A DNA stretch of 64,000 nt from Setoptus koraiensis (lineage: Eukaryota > Arthropoda): the NCBI GenBank assembly GCA_048013815.1, contig CM106585.1:22010001-22074000 (forward strand). The letters are read 5' to 3'. Position numbers and translations under genes: made by a program. A model generated the notes under the pieces. It did no database searches, had not been told where the DNA came from, and saw only the letters and a program-made list of their open reading frames with translations. Of the stretch, positions 1-11,600 are shown piece after piece; position 1 is the first letter of the stretch, and each line of letters opens with the position of its first letter.

Positions 1-388
1 GCACTCTCGGCTGGCGCGATTGTTGCGACGATTGAATCAGTTCCAAGTAAGCTTCAAGCTACTATGCAGTAAGGATTGAGCAATACAGAAAAAGCAAAAC
101 AATTGATAGAGCCAGGCTGAATAGTTATGTATAGTATTTAATTAATTTACTAAAAATTATAATAATAGTAATAATCATTATGGTAATAATAATAATAGTA
201 ATATCAATAATAATAATAGTCGTAATATATACTATTAGGCGATATATTTGTTATATCGAGATGATTATAGTTATATAGTTTGCAATTGTTGATGTACATA
301 AATAGTTTTGTTGTATGTTTAGGTATAATCTTTCTGTATTTGTTTTACAATTCTGTTAGAATTTTTATCATGCTAATGTTGTTGCTGT
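1..388. other. AT-rich non-coding DNA with AAT-type trinucleotide repeats
   Basis: No gene is supported here. From about 150 to 235 the sequence is an imperfect run of AAT/AGT triplets. The open frame at 280-471 is short, hydrophobic and overlaps the better minus-strand frame, so I treat it as chance. The segment lies downstream of the Asn-rich gene and may hold its 3' UTR or intron. Confidence 0.6.
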
Positions 389-1195
389 TCAATGTCCCAT
401 CACTGAAGCATATGCGTGCTCGTATTGAATGTGGTCTATGTGATTTGAGCGACAGATATTGTCACTCATAGAGGAAGAGGTTAAATTTGATGATTGGCTA
501 TTATGATTCTTCAAATGATGGTGATGATGATGGTGATGATGTGGATGATGGTGTAGGTGATGATTGTTATGAAAGTTATTCTTATTATTATTGTTTACAG
601 GTGGCCTAGCTAACAACGATATACCTTCGCTCCTACGGTTTGTTTTAAGTTGCTTCTTGATCCTCATAGCGTTCGAAATAGAATTAGCTATGTGATTAGT
701 AGTAATTTGATGTGATGCATTAGAGTTGATATTTATTGGATTACTACCTATACCATTGTGACCATTTAAATTATTAACATTTTGATTACTAATATTAGCG
801 TAATTGTTATTGTTGCTTAAATTATTACTAAAGTTTATGTTTTGGTTGCTATTAGAGATAATATTACCATTATTGTTATTAATAATAATATTATTACTAT
901 TACTAATGTTGCTGTTGTTGTTATTATTATTGTTACTAGTATTATTATTATTGTTATTATTTTCAAAATATAGCCAATCATAAAGATCTAACGCGGAGGC
1001 CATGGATGGTGATGTTCCATAGAAGGTAAAGGATGATGTTATTGGTGTTGAGCCTAATATATTATCAGAACCATTAGAATGAGGTTGCATTTTGTTGTTA
1101 TTCCTTTCCATTTCTTCTTCGAACAAATCAAACAGACTGTCTAGATTATGGTCGTGCAACCAATCATTGGCAAATATAGGATCCATGGTTGACAT
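389..1195 (-). CDS. Asn/His-rich protein of unknown function (possible transcriptional regulator)
   Basis: I do not recognise this protein. The frame stays open upstream to 1312, but the first real ATGs are at 1195 and 1186, giving about 268 residues that begin MSTMDPIFANDWL. The first 70 residues are acidic and complex (a stretch around DSLFDLFEEEMER). A roughly 80-residue Asn-rich run (AAT/AAC codons) follows, then a basic patch ending SEGISLLARPP, then a His-rich run encoded by CAT/CAC repeats. Acidic, Asn-rich and basic segments together are common in arthropod transcriptional regulators, but no DNA-binding domain is visible. A GTAAAC donor-like site right after the LARPP codons (about position 600) could end the coding exon there. 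In that case the His-rich tail is intron and the rest of the gene lies outside the window. The complex ends of the frame argue that it is real; the exact structure is uncertain. Confidence 0.5.
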   Translation of the reverse strand: MSTMDPIFANDWLHDHNLDSLFDLFEEEMERNNNKMQPHSNGSDNILGSTPITSSFTFYGTSPSMASALDLYDWLYFENNNNNNNTSNNNNNNNSNISNSNNIIINNNNGNIISNSNQNINFSNNLSNNNNYANISNQNVNNLNGHNGIGSNPININSNASHQITTNHIANSISNAMRIKKQLKTNRRSEGISLLARPPVNNNNKNNFHNNHHLHHHPHHHHHHHHHLKNHNSQSSNLTSSSMSDNICRSNHIDHIQYEHAYASVMGH

Positions 1196-2194
1196 GGGAC
1201 GATAGTTTTTAGTGTGTGAGCCAGGCCGGTCGGCGAAAATTCCAATGTTGAATGTTTGTACCTTTTGATGGATGCGTTCACCGATTGATAATTGATGACT
1301 GACTCTAATCAATATGTGTCAATCAATATCATGTGCCGATATATTAGATATTAGCCGGTATGCCGGTCGAAAATATGAATGCCGGTAATAAATTGAATTT
1401 AGAAATTATTCGCCAAGTGAATATGATGATCTAATTCTTCTTCAGTTTGCGGGGGTTTATTGTATGTGTGTATGCGTGTGAGCGTTCACGGCTCGATAAT
1501 AATTGATCTGCAATAATTAACAATTGCTAATTAGTGTAATAATGATAATAGTGGTAATAATAATAATAATAGCAGTAATAGTAATAGTAATAATGTTATC
1601 AATAGCAGCAATAAAGTAGTAACGATGATAATTGTTTAAATGGTAGCTGTGTCTCTATCGGTTGCGATCGATACGACGTTCTTAAAGCGCGACGTTGATA
1701 TGATTGAGATTGGGCTGCTCGCAATATGTGTATTATTATAGCGGCTTATTCTTGCTAAATATAACGACCAACGTGGACTCAATGCCACATGTACGCTTTT
1801 AGTAAATGTGTGTTAGCAGATCCAAGGCATGAGATTGTGCGCACTTTCAAGTCAGTGTGTTCAGCTATCCCGTATTGTGGCCGGCGCTTGTCTACTCTTG
1901 TCTGCTGCTGCCAATGCCGCTGCTGCTCTTCTGCTGTTACCGTACCGGTGCCGTCGCCGCCGCCGCCAATGCCGCCGCCAATGCCGCTAATGGCGCTGTT
2001 GCTGCTGGTGTTCTGGTGATGCTGGCCGCTGTCTGCTGCCTGTCTGTCTGTCTATGTCTGCATGCGGTGCCAACCAAAATATACGTGATGAAATGTGTGT
2101 CTTATTCTTATGTGTCACTATATAATGAAATAATTATTACCAATATTGATCGCGCGGAATGCTGCTTTTGAGTATTGCTATTATGTGTGTGTTA

Positions 2195-2271
2195 TTATTG
2201 GCGTTGTTGTTGTCGTTGTTGTTGCTGTTGGTGTTGTTGCTGTTGGTGTTGTTGTTGTTGTTGTTGTGGAC
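2195..2271. repeat. Imperfect (GTT)n trinucleotide repeat
   Basis: A run of about 75 bases of GTT triplets interrupted by GCT and GGT variants. Simple sequence of this type recurs through the non-coding parts of the window. Confidence 0.85.
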
Positions 2272-2593
2272 GATCGGTGATCGCAACTAGATCAATCATA
2301 ATATTGTTAGTGATTTGATGTATCGGTAATGTGTCGGCGATATCGGTGATGTATTGCAGCGGTAGTATTAGGCGGTAATATTAGCAATAATATCGGTATT
2401 GATAATGGTGACGATTTGAGTTGAACTGAATTGATTTGATTATACACTTGATGACAATTTATCATTAACGACACAATTGACGAGTTATTTTTACTGAATG
2501 AGTGATTATAATCACACAATGATACTTGTTAGTCACACACGACGCATAAGAAGTCATCATATTGCATTGCATGCCGGCACAGTACAGTATGCA

Positions 2594-3867
2594 GTGTGTG
2601 TGTGTGTGTATGATATACTTTGTTGTGTGCGCTACACTTGTCTCTCGGCACTCTCGATGAGCAATAGTCGCTGTCGAGCAGTCACTGTTGAGGAGTCACC
2701 ATTGAACAGTCACCACTGAACAGCCACTATTCAATAGTGTGTGTGTGTGTGTGTAAAACCTAGCTAATTTTGATAAATTTCTATCAATTGCAGTTGTTTA
2801 GCGAACAGCGGCAACACTCAAATCAATGGCTATGCTTTTTGTTGTTGTTGTTCAGCATAAATGCTGCAATGTGTCGATATGTGTGTGTGTGTGTGTGTGT
2901 GTGTCTGTTGGTTCGTTTGTCCCATCGTTATCGTTTGTGCGACTGGGTCCGTGCGTCTGTGTGTGCGTCTGTGTGTTTGTACAAGCGAGAGCTAAAGTGA
3001 CGACACTGACTATTCAATTTTGTGTGTGTGTGTGTGTGTATTCTTGAGCTTATTAGCGGCTAAAAGTCGGCAGCAAGTCTTGCTAGGCCCGCAGTGTGCA
3101 CAGTGCATGCATTCACTCATAAGTTCGCTCGCAAGTTCGCTCGTAAGCTCGCTCAGAAATCGCATGGCACACACACACTGATGAATATTCGACCTCGCGT
3201 GGTTCTCTGCCGGCAACCCGGCAACTAGAACTATATTGCAGCACTATATTTGTGAGCGCTGCCAGCGCAGTGCCCACAAAAATTAAAAGCAGCTAAACAT
3301 GCAGGACTTGCGACCACGACGACTTGCTCCTTGATCTGCGAATTCGCTCCATTGAATGGCGGCGCTGCTACCGATGCTGCTACTCATTGGAACTTATATG
3401 TTGTTAATCAATTAACCCATATGGATGCGGCCAATATTTAAGTTGCAATCAAATCTGTGTGTGTGTGTGTGTGCGTGCCGTACACTGCACACGCTGCTGC
3501 CGCCGCCGCCGGTGCACACCATAGCCGCACACCATAGCCGCACACCATCGCCGCACAGCATCAGCCGCTGATGATCAGCGTAACAGAAGGCGGCTGTGGC
3601 GGGGAAGACACCTTGCCGGCCCCAACCATTTTCGCTCGATATTCCACCAATGCTGCACACAACCGGCGCCAGCACCTGATTGCTCATGCGCACAAGCGCC
3701 GAAAAGTTTGTTGCAAACTCAACGCTCACAAGTTGTCAGTTTTCGCAAGGCCAAAGGCGAGCGACACAGAGCGAGAGATTCCTTCCCTCGCACACATAAA
3801 ATATATAATATAAAATATATAATAATATCCTCGCATAATATCCCCTGTGTGTGTGTGTGTGTGTGTA
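2594..3867. repeat. Cluster of six (GT)n dinucleotide arrays
   Basis: Separate (GT)n tracts lie near 2594-2609, 2737-2754, 2881-2904, 3021-3039, 3455-3473 and 3846-3867, each 16-24 bases, all with GT on the + strand. Alternating GT is able to adopt Z-DNA and is length-polymorphic. The shared orientation is seen directly; any regulatory role for the neighbouring minus-strand gene is inference. Confidence 0.85.
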
Positions 3868-4623
3868 TAATTATTAATATATACGAAAGCGATTGTACAC
3901 ATACTAATGGCGCACTAATGGCGTCAAAGGTAGCCAGTCCGACGATAGCACACAATGCGCACACCGTCGAGCCAGTGCAACTGTTGATGAGGATGTTGAT
4001 CTTGTTGCATGAATGTTGCTCGGCTGCCATCATCTGCAACTGGCTGGCTGATCATTTTCGCTCAACATTTCAGCCACTGCAACTTGCTCGGCACACACAC
4101 AGTTCGACTATCATCATATACCAGTAGTTGTATATCATATATAGTTGTTATTATAGGACACACACACGCTGCTGCCGGGCTTGGCCGATCGCGGCAGCGT
4201 CGTCATGGCAGAGAGTCTACCTTTGAGTCACCAAACTCTATGCCAAATGCATGTATACATAGTATAGAATACATCATACACATTGTTGTAGTCGCGCTCC
4301 TGTAACTTGTGCGCAACTCACCACTTGCAATCATTAATATGGCACCCTGTATTTGCACCGTGTGCATATGCTCAGATGCGCTAATAAACGATGTGATTTG
4401 TAGTCACAATTTGTGAGTCACAATACAGCATGCACCGTGCATGATGCACGCCAGAATCGGTCTAGAATTCGGTGCGGCGCACAGTCTCCTAGCCGCTAGA
4501 GTCTAGCGTGTGGCGCAGGCAGAGTCCATTCGACTCGAATCATTCGAGTCGGTAGCCGCGCCGGCTCAACCACACAAACACATGATCGGTGCGATGCTCA
4601 GGTCCACTCTTGAGCCTGTTCGC

Positions 4624-4658
4624 CGCCACTGGTGCAGCGTGGGGCTGCACCAGTGGCG
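4624..4658. repeat. Perfect inverted repeat, 14-bp arms with 7-base loop
   Basis: Left arm CGCCACTGGTGCAG (4624-4637) and right arm CTGCACCAGTGGCG (4645-4658) are exact reverse complements around the loop CGTGGGG. The arms are GC-rich, so the transcript of either strand would form a very stable hairpin. It sits inside the TGCA-rich island. Confidence 0.9.
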
Positions 4659-5495
4659 TGCACAGTGCCAGTGGTGTGGTGCACGGTGTACAGGGCACGG
4701 CGTGGAGCAGCGTTGGACAGTCGCATGGTGCTGCCGTCAGTGCCGGCATGCTGCACAGTGTGCAGCAGCGTGTGGTCACTGCCTTGAACTCACGTTTCGT
4801 AGGTGCTTCAGCCGTGCATCAGCCGGCAGCTTTCACCGACTCAAGTGTCAGCGTGCTGCAGCATACACAGCCAGACAGAGCGACTTGAGTCGCGCGGCCC
4901 CGAAGCAACGTGTCTTTCGCTGGCTCGCTCTCTCCCTTACGGTCTGACTGTCTAGTGCATGCAGTAACTGGAATTTTTAGTTTGTCAGCGTGTTCTCTGT
5001 CGGCGTGTGTGTATGTGTGTATCGCTCACCCTGCACTCAATGAGCCGGTGCGTACCGGGTGTAATCTCACTTCTGGCAAACTCTCTGCCCGCGATACGCT
5101 GCTGTTGCGGCCGCACTTGTGGTACGGGCTGTATTTCCATCACGACAAATATCACATGCAAACCGTATTGTGATTCACACAACTTGTGAGGCAGCCGTGA
5201 GCGCGTTGCAGTAGCAGCTTGAGCACAAACTGTGCACCCTGTGTGTAAGATCGGCAGCACAGCAACAAATCCTGTGATGAAATTTTGTGTATAGAAACCT
5301 GCGTGCTGCACCATGCCGACTCAGGCACAGCTCTCGCGCACACCGACCAATGTGCGCACAAGCGCATCACTGCACCACCTCAGCTTTGTGTGTCGCACAG
5401 AGAATTTCCAAGAAGTCGGCCGGCACCGGGCAATAATCGACTCACACTGTCAATGTGAGGCAGTTCCACGCTGCACCTCGCCGCACACACCAATG

Positions 5496-5576
5496 CACCG
5501 TGCATTATACACCGTGCATCATTCACCGTGCATCATTCACCGCGCATCATACACCGTGCATTATACACGTTGCATC
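5496..5576. repeat. 14-bp minisatellite, five full units plus a partial one
   Basis: The unit is CACCGTGCAT followed by four variable bases (TATA, CATT, CATT, CATA, TATA). Five 14-bp units run 5496-5565 and a degenerate sixth runs to about 5576. The fourth unit has CGC for CGT. The core CACCGTGCA also occurs singly near 4432 and 5827. Confidence 0.9.
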
Positions 5577-6494
5577 GGCGGCGCCGCCGAATATTGGTGC
5601 ACGCCGCCTCCATTTAGCAAACAAGCGCGCGCTGTGCAAATATCATGTGCACCGCACCACAACACGGTGCGTCTAGTGTGTATGTGTCACCAGCAATTGG
5701 ACCACGCGCACCCAGCAGAAGGTGGCACCGAACATACGGCCAAATGCAAGGATTGAGCCCGTGTCACAGATGGCGTGTGTGGTAACAACATTGCATGGCC
5801 CACTCGCGTGTGCGCCGGTATGTGGTGCACCGTGCACGCTGCATACCTATGCACCGCACCATCTGCACCAGACTCGTCAACAAAGAAATATTTCGCGCGC
5901 TTTCTCGGCGTTCCGTGAGCGATGCAGCAAGTGTGTCAGCGAGTTGACATTGTCAAGCCGTCAACAGGCCAGCCAGCCAGCCAGCTTATCTATTATTAGA
6001 TAAACTTAAAAGCAATCAAGACACCCACTCCAAACCTGTCTATTAGCCAGTGTCTATCAGCCAGTAGATTAGACAGTCTCTAATCTAATTCAGCAGACAA
6101 TATGCGTTGCCCAAATAATCCATTCGACAATGACGATGACATTGGATATGCGTCGCTCGGGAATCTCACACAGCCAATTCCAATACCATTCGTCGGTCTG
6201 TTTGTATCGTTAAAATGGGCACAACAAGTCGCAAATTCAACAACAATCCACTGTGTGCCCTAACTAATTAAATGCCTTGTCAGCAAGTCACTTTAAATTT
6301 AATTTAAACTCACAATTGTTGCCGGCTAGCGCGCCATCGATTTCATGCAGGCAATGCTGTCGCTATTGCGGCCGGCCATTCCGGCTAGGCAGACTGTGTA
6401 CAGCTGCTATTCCACTTACAATTCAAACTTGTTAGATGCAGCAGCGCTCCCAAACTTGTAGCGCTCAACAAAATGGCCATTTTCAAAAGAAACA

Positions 6495-6515
6495 GGCCCA
6501 CCATTGTGGTGGGCC
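6495..6515. repeat. Perfect inverted repeat, 9-bp arms with 3-base loop
   Basis: GGCCCACCA at 6495-6503 and TGGTGGGCC at 6507-6515 are exact reverse complements around TTG. It is GC-rich inside AT-rich DNA. No oligo-T tract follows directly. Confidence 0.85.
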
Positions 6516-7666
6516 CACTAGTTTGGAACCTTGCCAGGTGACCATGTCAGCTAGCACAATAAATTACACCCATGCCAGTGGCGGTTGCTACCTGAATATG
6601 CAAATAATAATTATAATCTATTATAACGGATTCAAGCGCGTGGCAGATGTTAGTCTATAGAGATTTTCTTCTTCAAGTCACTCGATAGATCATCATTACA
6701 GGAACAACAACAACAGAACCAAGTAGACAATCCTTGATCGTACCATATTAATGATTCATTGTCAATTAACGCTATTGTCTCTTTATTTCAGGCCTCAAAT
6801 CGGTTTAGTATGATTAACTGGAATCTTTCATCGACATGATTCAATTATTTATCATTAAAAGTTACTGTTGTCGCCACTTAGGACTTTAGACACAATGGAA
6901 CCAACTAAAGCAAGATGCTTATCATCATGGTGACTGTAGTTTTCGCTTGACTCATTCTAATGACAACTCAGCAACAGTTTACCTTTCACTCGGTGCTGCT
7001 GTTGTGGCCGCTGCAACTGGCCGATAATAGGGTAAGAACACTTCTATCACCTGTGCCGACACTGCCATCACGCAGACATAGTTTTCAACATAGAACAGGT
7101 CTGCCATCTACACCTGGGGCATCACACTGACTCGAAGTCATTTATGTCTCAGAATGTACAGACATAAATCTCTTTGTATTTATATGGCTCACCTACAGAC
7201 AAGCTATTTATACACTTACTTTACTATAGTTACATAGCTAACACAAATGGCTGCCTATCAGATTAACGATAAGGTTCTGTTTTTTTTTTCTCACAATTTT
7301 AAAATCGTGTCTCTACAGATAGATAGAGACCCTCAAGATGGTTGTAAATGGCTAGTGTGTAAAAGTAAATGTCAAACTACTATCCAGCTATCCACATGCA
7401 AGGCGTAAGAACCGTACAGATAGACGACATTACACACAACTGTATACCGCTTTATCAGGCCCTAGTAAGCCAATAGTGCCACCGATAGAGAGCATCTACG
7501 GTGGTTGTTGTGGTGGCATTGTAGCACCATACAATGACAAATAAACATTGAACACAGAAAAACACTGTTGTTTCGCAAATGTTTGCAAGAGAGAAGATTC
7601 GCTCTTTACACAGTTCACAAAGTTGATTTCATCTATATATACACCTCCAAAAAACTGCATGCCTGC

Positions 7667-7689
7667 CTATCTATCTATCTATCTATCTA
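7667..7689. repeat. (CTAT)n tetranucleotide microsatellite
   Basis: Nearly six perfect CTAT units. Confidence 0.9.
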
Positions 7690-8349
7690 GATCGTACGGT
7701 TTTATCCGCTCAAATTTAACGTCGCACTACTAACACAGAACACAACAGCACCAGTTTGTATGTATAAATATATGTTCTATATAGAGATACATATAAATCA
7801 TTCGATCCAATAGTTTTATTAGCCCACAACAAAGCTTGACATGCAAGCACACTGCATTGCGAGCTTCCGTTGCGTAGATCCAAGGAGAGACAAGTCTGAA
7901 TTCATCTGACACATAGCGAGCCACATGGCTTTCATTGCTTCATATATAGATACAACATATCATATCATCACACGTTACCTAACATATGACACACATTCAA
8001 TATCATGTATACTCTCTGTTGCTTATTGTTTAGACAATAACAACAACAAGTGTGTTTACTGTGTCGACTATATTCTCCTCGGCATGTATGATGAGCCAAA
8101 TGCACATCGCATTGCAACAACAATAACAAGTGTCATGACTCATGAGTTGTGTACAACTTGTATCGATGACGTTCGATTTGATTCATATATATAAAGACGA
8201 AAACCAAAAATAAGTAGAGGCGAGAGGGAGAGAGAGAAAGCTCATAGAGTTGAGTTGATATTGCTTATGAAATATGGAATAAATGTTGAACGGATAGGAT
8301 TGCTGAGCGTCTTGTGCATACGTGGTTGCAATTTTTGTTGATGCAGACA

Positions 8350-8600
8350 CCCAATCACATATTACGGGAGGTGGGAGGCTTCGCTGGGTTGGCATAGATG
8401 TTGTAGTAGTCAAGGGGATTGGTATGTGTTGTGGCTGCACACGTGTTGTTGGTGAATGGTGGTGGGCATTCGGTTTGCTATTGGGGCGAGCTGCGGTCTC
8501 GGACGTGAGGCGGGGGGGGCCGATTGGATTGGCAGGGGGGGAGCATGGGGATGGGTGTTGAGTGGGGGAATAGGGTTGGGGGGGGCGCTCGGCTGGTAAG
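8350..8600. other. G/T-rich segment with long G-runs (G-quadruplex-prone)
   Basis: The + strand here is strongly G and T with little A or C. G-runs lie at 8512-8519, 8535-8541, 8547-8550, 8553-8555, 8564-8568, 8573-8575 and 8578-8585, which meets the usual four-tract G-quadruplex pattern. It directly precedes the T-depleted block and marks its left edge. Confidence 0.75.
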
Positions 8601-11600
8601 AGAGGAAGAAGGAAAGAACAAGCCGATGCCGGCAACAGACAGCAGAACATGACAGAACGACAACTCATCTCGACCGCGCCCCGCGCAGCGAGCGCAGAGG
8701 CCAAGCGACAACAAGAAGTAGACACAGCAGGACATAGCGCAGCACCACCACGAAGGGGAAAATCAGTAACACCAGAGACAGCGCAGAGAACAAGGGAAAC
8801 AGAGATAACGACGCACACACGCGTCACACACCAGCGCCCGCCAACCACAGCAGACGTGCCCGCCCGGAAACGTCACGAGTAACCGAACAAGGAAGTGCGC
8901 CGAGAAGAAGAGAAACGCGAACGGTGCGCGGACAGCGAGACAGAACGCAGTGAGAAGAAGAATCAGTAAGAAGAAACGAAGGAAAAGCAAGGAAACCCAG
9001 GAAAAAGAGACAACAGCACTGCGGAACGCAAGAAGTAGAAAAGCACAGCGCAGAAGACAGAACGAGAGAAGGCCCGTACAAAGACAAAAGAGAAGCAGCC
9101 AAGAGTACAGGGACAAGACAGACTCGCGCAGCCACTCCGCAGAGAGAAAAAAGGGACTAGAGAGGAGCGACGTTGGAACGGGCAAATACAGACCGACAAC
9201 CAAAAAGCAGAAGTAAAATGTGCAAGAAAGAGAAGTATGGACAAGACAAAGACAAAACGGATAAAATAGAGAAGAGAGGAAGTAGAAAGAAAACGAGACA
9301 GAAGCGCGACAGGGCAAACAAAAGCAACAAGAAACAGACCAAGAACGAGAGAGTAACACACAAGTCAAACACACACGAAGCGCGAGAAAAGAAGTATCAA
9401 GACACAAAGGCCGACGAGCCAGGAAATAGAAGACGATGGTAAAGCCACTAGAGACAGCGTAGTCAAGCAGCGCGAGCAAAGGAGAAGGGACGAGAAAGAA
9501 GGAAGTCTAAAGAGTGAAAAGAAGGACGAAAGAGGAAAAGACAAGAAGTATGTAGAACACAGGAGAGCGACGCAAAAAGCCGCCCACTAAACAGGAGGGC
9601 AAAAAAAGGAGAAGAAGCGCAAGAGAAGACAGAAACACGCCAAAGTTCGATAGCAAGAGAGACAAAAAAGACAGACAGAAAAACAGAAAGAAAAGGAACG
9701 GAAAAAGCAACAGAAAAGAAGCGAGAGAACGTTAGAAGAAGTCACCAGAAAAGAAAAAGAAAAACAGTAGATAACGAGTAACACGCAAAAGCGAAGAGAG
9801 ACCAAGTGGCGTAGAACGAACAAGTAAAAGACAGAGCCAGAAAGCACAGCAGCGGGGAAAGTTAGCACAAAAGCGCACGTAAGCAACGCAAAGAGCAACA
9901 GACCGGAGTCCCTGAAGAGCGTCTAGTCAAAGACGATGTAACCAGCACGAACCACGGACCGCAGAACCGAACAACGCGCACAGCGAGAAAGAAAACAGAG
10001 ACAAGAGTAGTAGACAAAAAACAAAGCACGACCGCCCGACAACGACAACACACGCCGGTCACAACCCAGAAGAGCACAAAGAAAAGTAACACCAGAGCAA
10101 AATAGGGGGGGGAGCGGCACAGGGAAGGAGCACAAAGCACAAGTAGCGTTAAACGAGAACGACCGGTAAACCCCAGCAGAAGCAGAAGACAAAGAAGCGA
10201 AACGCAAAGACAGAAAAAGTGCAGCGAAAGCGGCAGCCCCCGCAGCCCCGGCTCGTTCACGACCGAACCCAATAAAAGACAAAAAGAAGAAGATAAAAGA
10301 AGAGAGAAAGTCGCGAAGTCCAAGAAGACGCACCAAGACAGGGCCACACAGGAGACAGGAGGAGTAGAGGAAAGAAAGGACGAAAGACAGAGCCGTCAAC
10401 TCACACGCGGAGAGCCAGGGAAAGCAAGGAGAGAGAACAGCGGCAGAAGCGGTAGCGACAAAGAAGAAACAGAGAAGAGAAGAAGAAGGAAACTAAGAGC
10501 AACACACGCCACGCGCGTAGCAGTGACGAGAGACAGGGCAGAGAGTGCGTAGCAGACAAGAAATGAGCCAGTGAAGAACACAGTAAACAAGGACAAGGCG
10601 ACGAGGCACGGACAACTCAGAACACAAGAAGAAAGGAACTCCGTCAAAAACGCGCGCGCAGGCAAGCGCCGCACCGCCGCGATACGCAGGAGACAGACAA
10701 AAAAGAAACCGGAGAAGAGAGAAGAGAACGCGTCGCAAGCGAGAGACCAGAAGCAGCAGTAAGTACAGTGGGTAGAAAAGCAGAGGAAAGAAGCAGAAAA
10801 ACGAGAGCCAGAAAGCGCACGAGGGAAAAGCAGACACAAAAACGAGAAGGAGAAAGAGTAAAAGAAGTCCAGGAGAAAGAGACAGCACGAAGTAAAAAGA
10901 CAACCCGCACCGCCGCACCTACAGCCGTACACGCCAAGAACCAGACAACGCAGGCAAGACGAACGAAAACGACGAGACAACACAGAAAGACACGAGACAA
11001 CAGGGGAAGTCCCTCGAGGACGAGCACGCGGACAGCGCAGACCCGCAAAAGGACTCCAGCACCACAAAAAACGAGAGAAGAAAGGCGAAAGACGACAGAG
11101 GAGAGGAGAAGACACGGGAACACAGACGAAGACGTAAGTAAAGACAAGCACAAGGGATAAGAAGACAAAGCAGAAGAGTAAAAAAAAGCAAGGGCAGAAA
11201 AGCGCGCCGTCCGACACCAAGAACGTTAGAAAAAGAAAAAAAGAGCAGGAGAACCTGAGGTACGACACGAGTAGAGCACACAGGACGAGGTACACGCGAC
11301 AGCGCAAAGAGATACAAAACCGGCGGACTCCCGGACGTGGAGAGTACATCCGAGAAACGGTGAGCGGAAGACCAACGAAAGAAAGAAGTCAAGAAGAGCG
11401 CGCTAAAGAACACGAGTCCACGACGGGAAAGACAACCCGGCAGTCACAAACGACAGTAAGCAAAGAAAAACAAGAGGCAGGCAGTTTAAGGAAAAGTGAC
11501 ATGGAACGAAAGAACAGAAACAGGAAGAAAAGCCGAGTAGACAACCGTAAGACAAAAAAAAGAAAACGAAAGGTAGATAAAGGAGAAACGAAACGGACCA

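Larger units (their letters stand above)
1196..4400. other. Non-coding DNA rich in microsatellites
   Basis: No convincing gene. It holds AAT-type triplets (about 1540-1620), TTG/GTT triplets (about 2195-2270), six (GT)n arrays between 2594 and 3867, and scattered CA runs. Open frames here (for example 1789-2019 and 3708-4127) are short and their translations are microsatellite readouts such as VCVCVC. It lies upstream of the minus-strand Asn-rich gene and may include its promoter and 5' UTR. Confidence 0.6.
4400..6000. other. GC-rich, TGCA-dense island
   Basis: The segment is clearly richer in G and C than the AT-rich DNA around it. TGCA-containing words (GCACCGTGCAT, CTGCAC, GTGCAC) recur many times. 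Open frames of up to 147 codons exist, but their Cys/His/Ala-rich translations have no recognisable domain and overlap each other in several frames, so I do not call genes. A promoter or 5' exon region is possible but not shown. Confidence 0.5.
6001..8214. other. AT-rich non-coding DNA
   Basis: No gene supported. The open frames (6436-6660, 7548-7733, 7925-8194) are short and without recognisable content. A (CTAT)n tract lies at 7667-7689 and a short hairpin at 6495-6515. Confidence 0.6.

Noticed and set aside
4510-4947. 145-codon Cys/His/Ala-rich frame in the GC-rich island
   Set aside because: Frames on both strands are open because of local GC content; no motif, and it crosses the hairpin repeat.
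5313-5756. 147-codon frame crossing the 14-bp minisatellite
   Set aside because: The His/Tyr/Thr-rich section is a translation of the repeat; the rest has no recognisable content.
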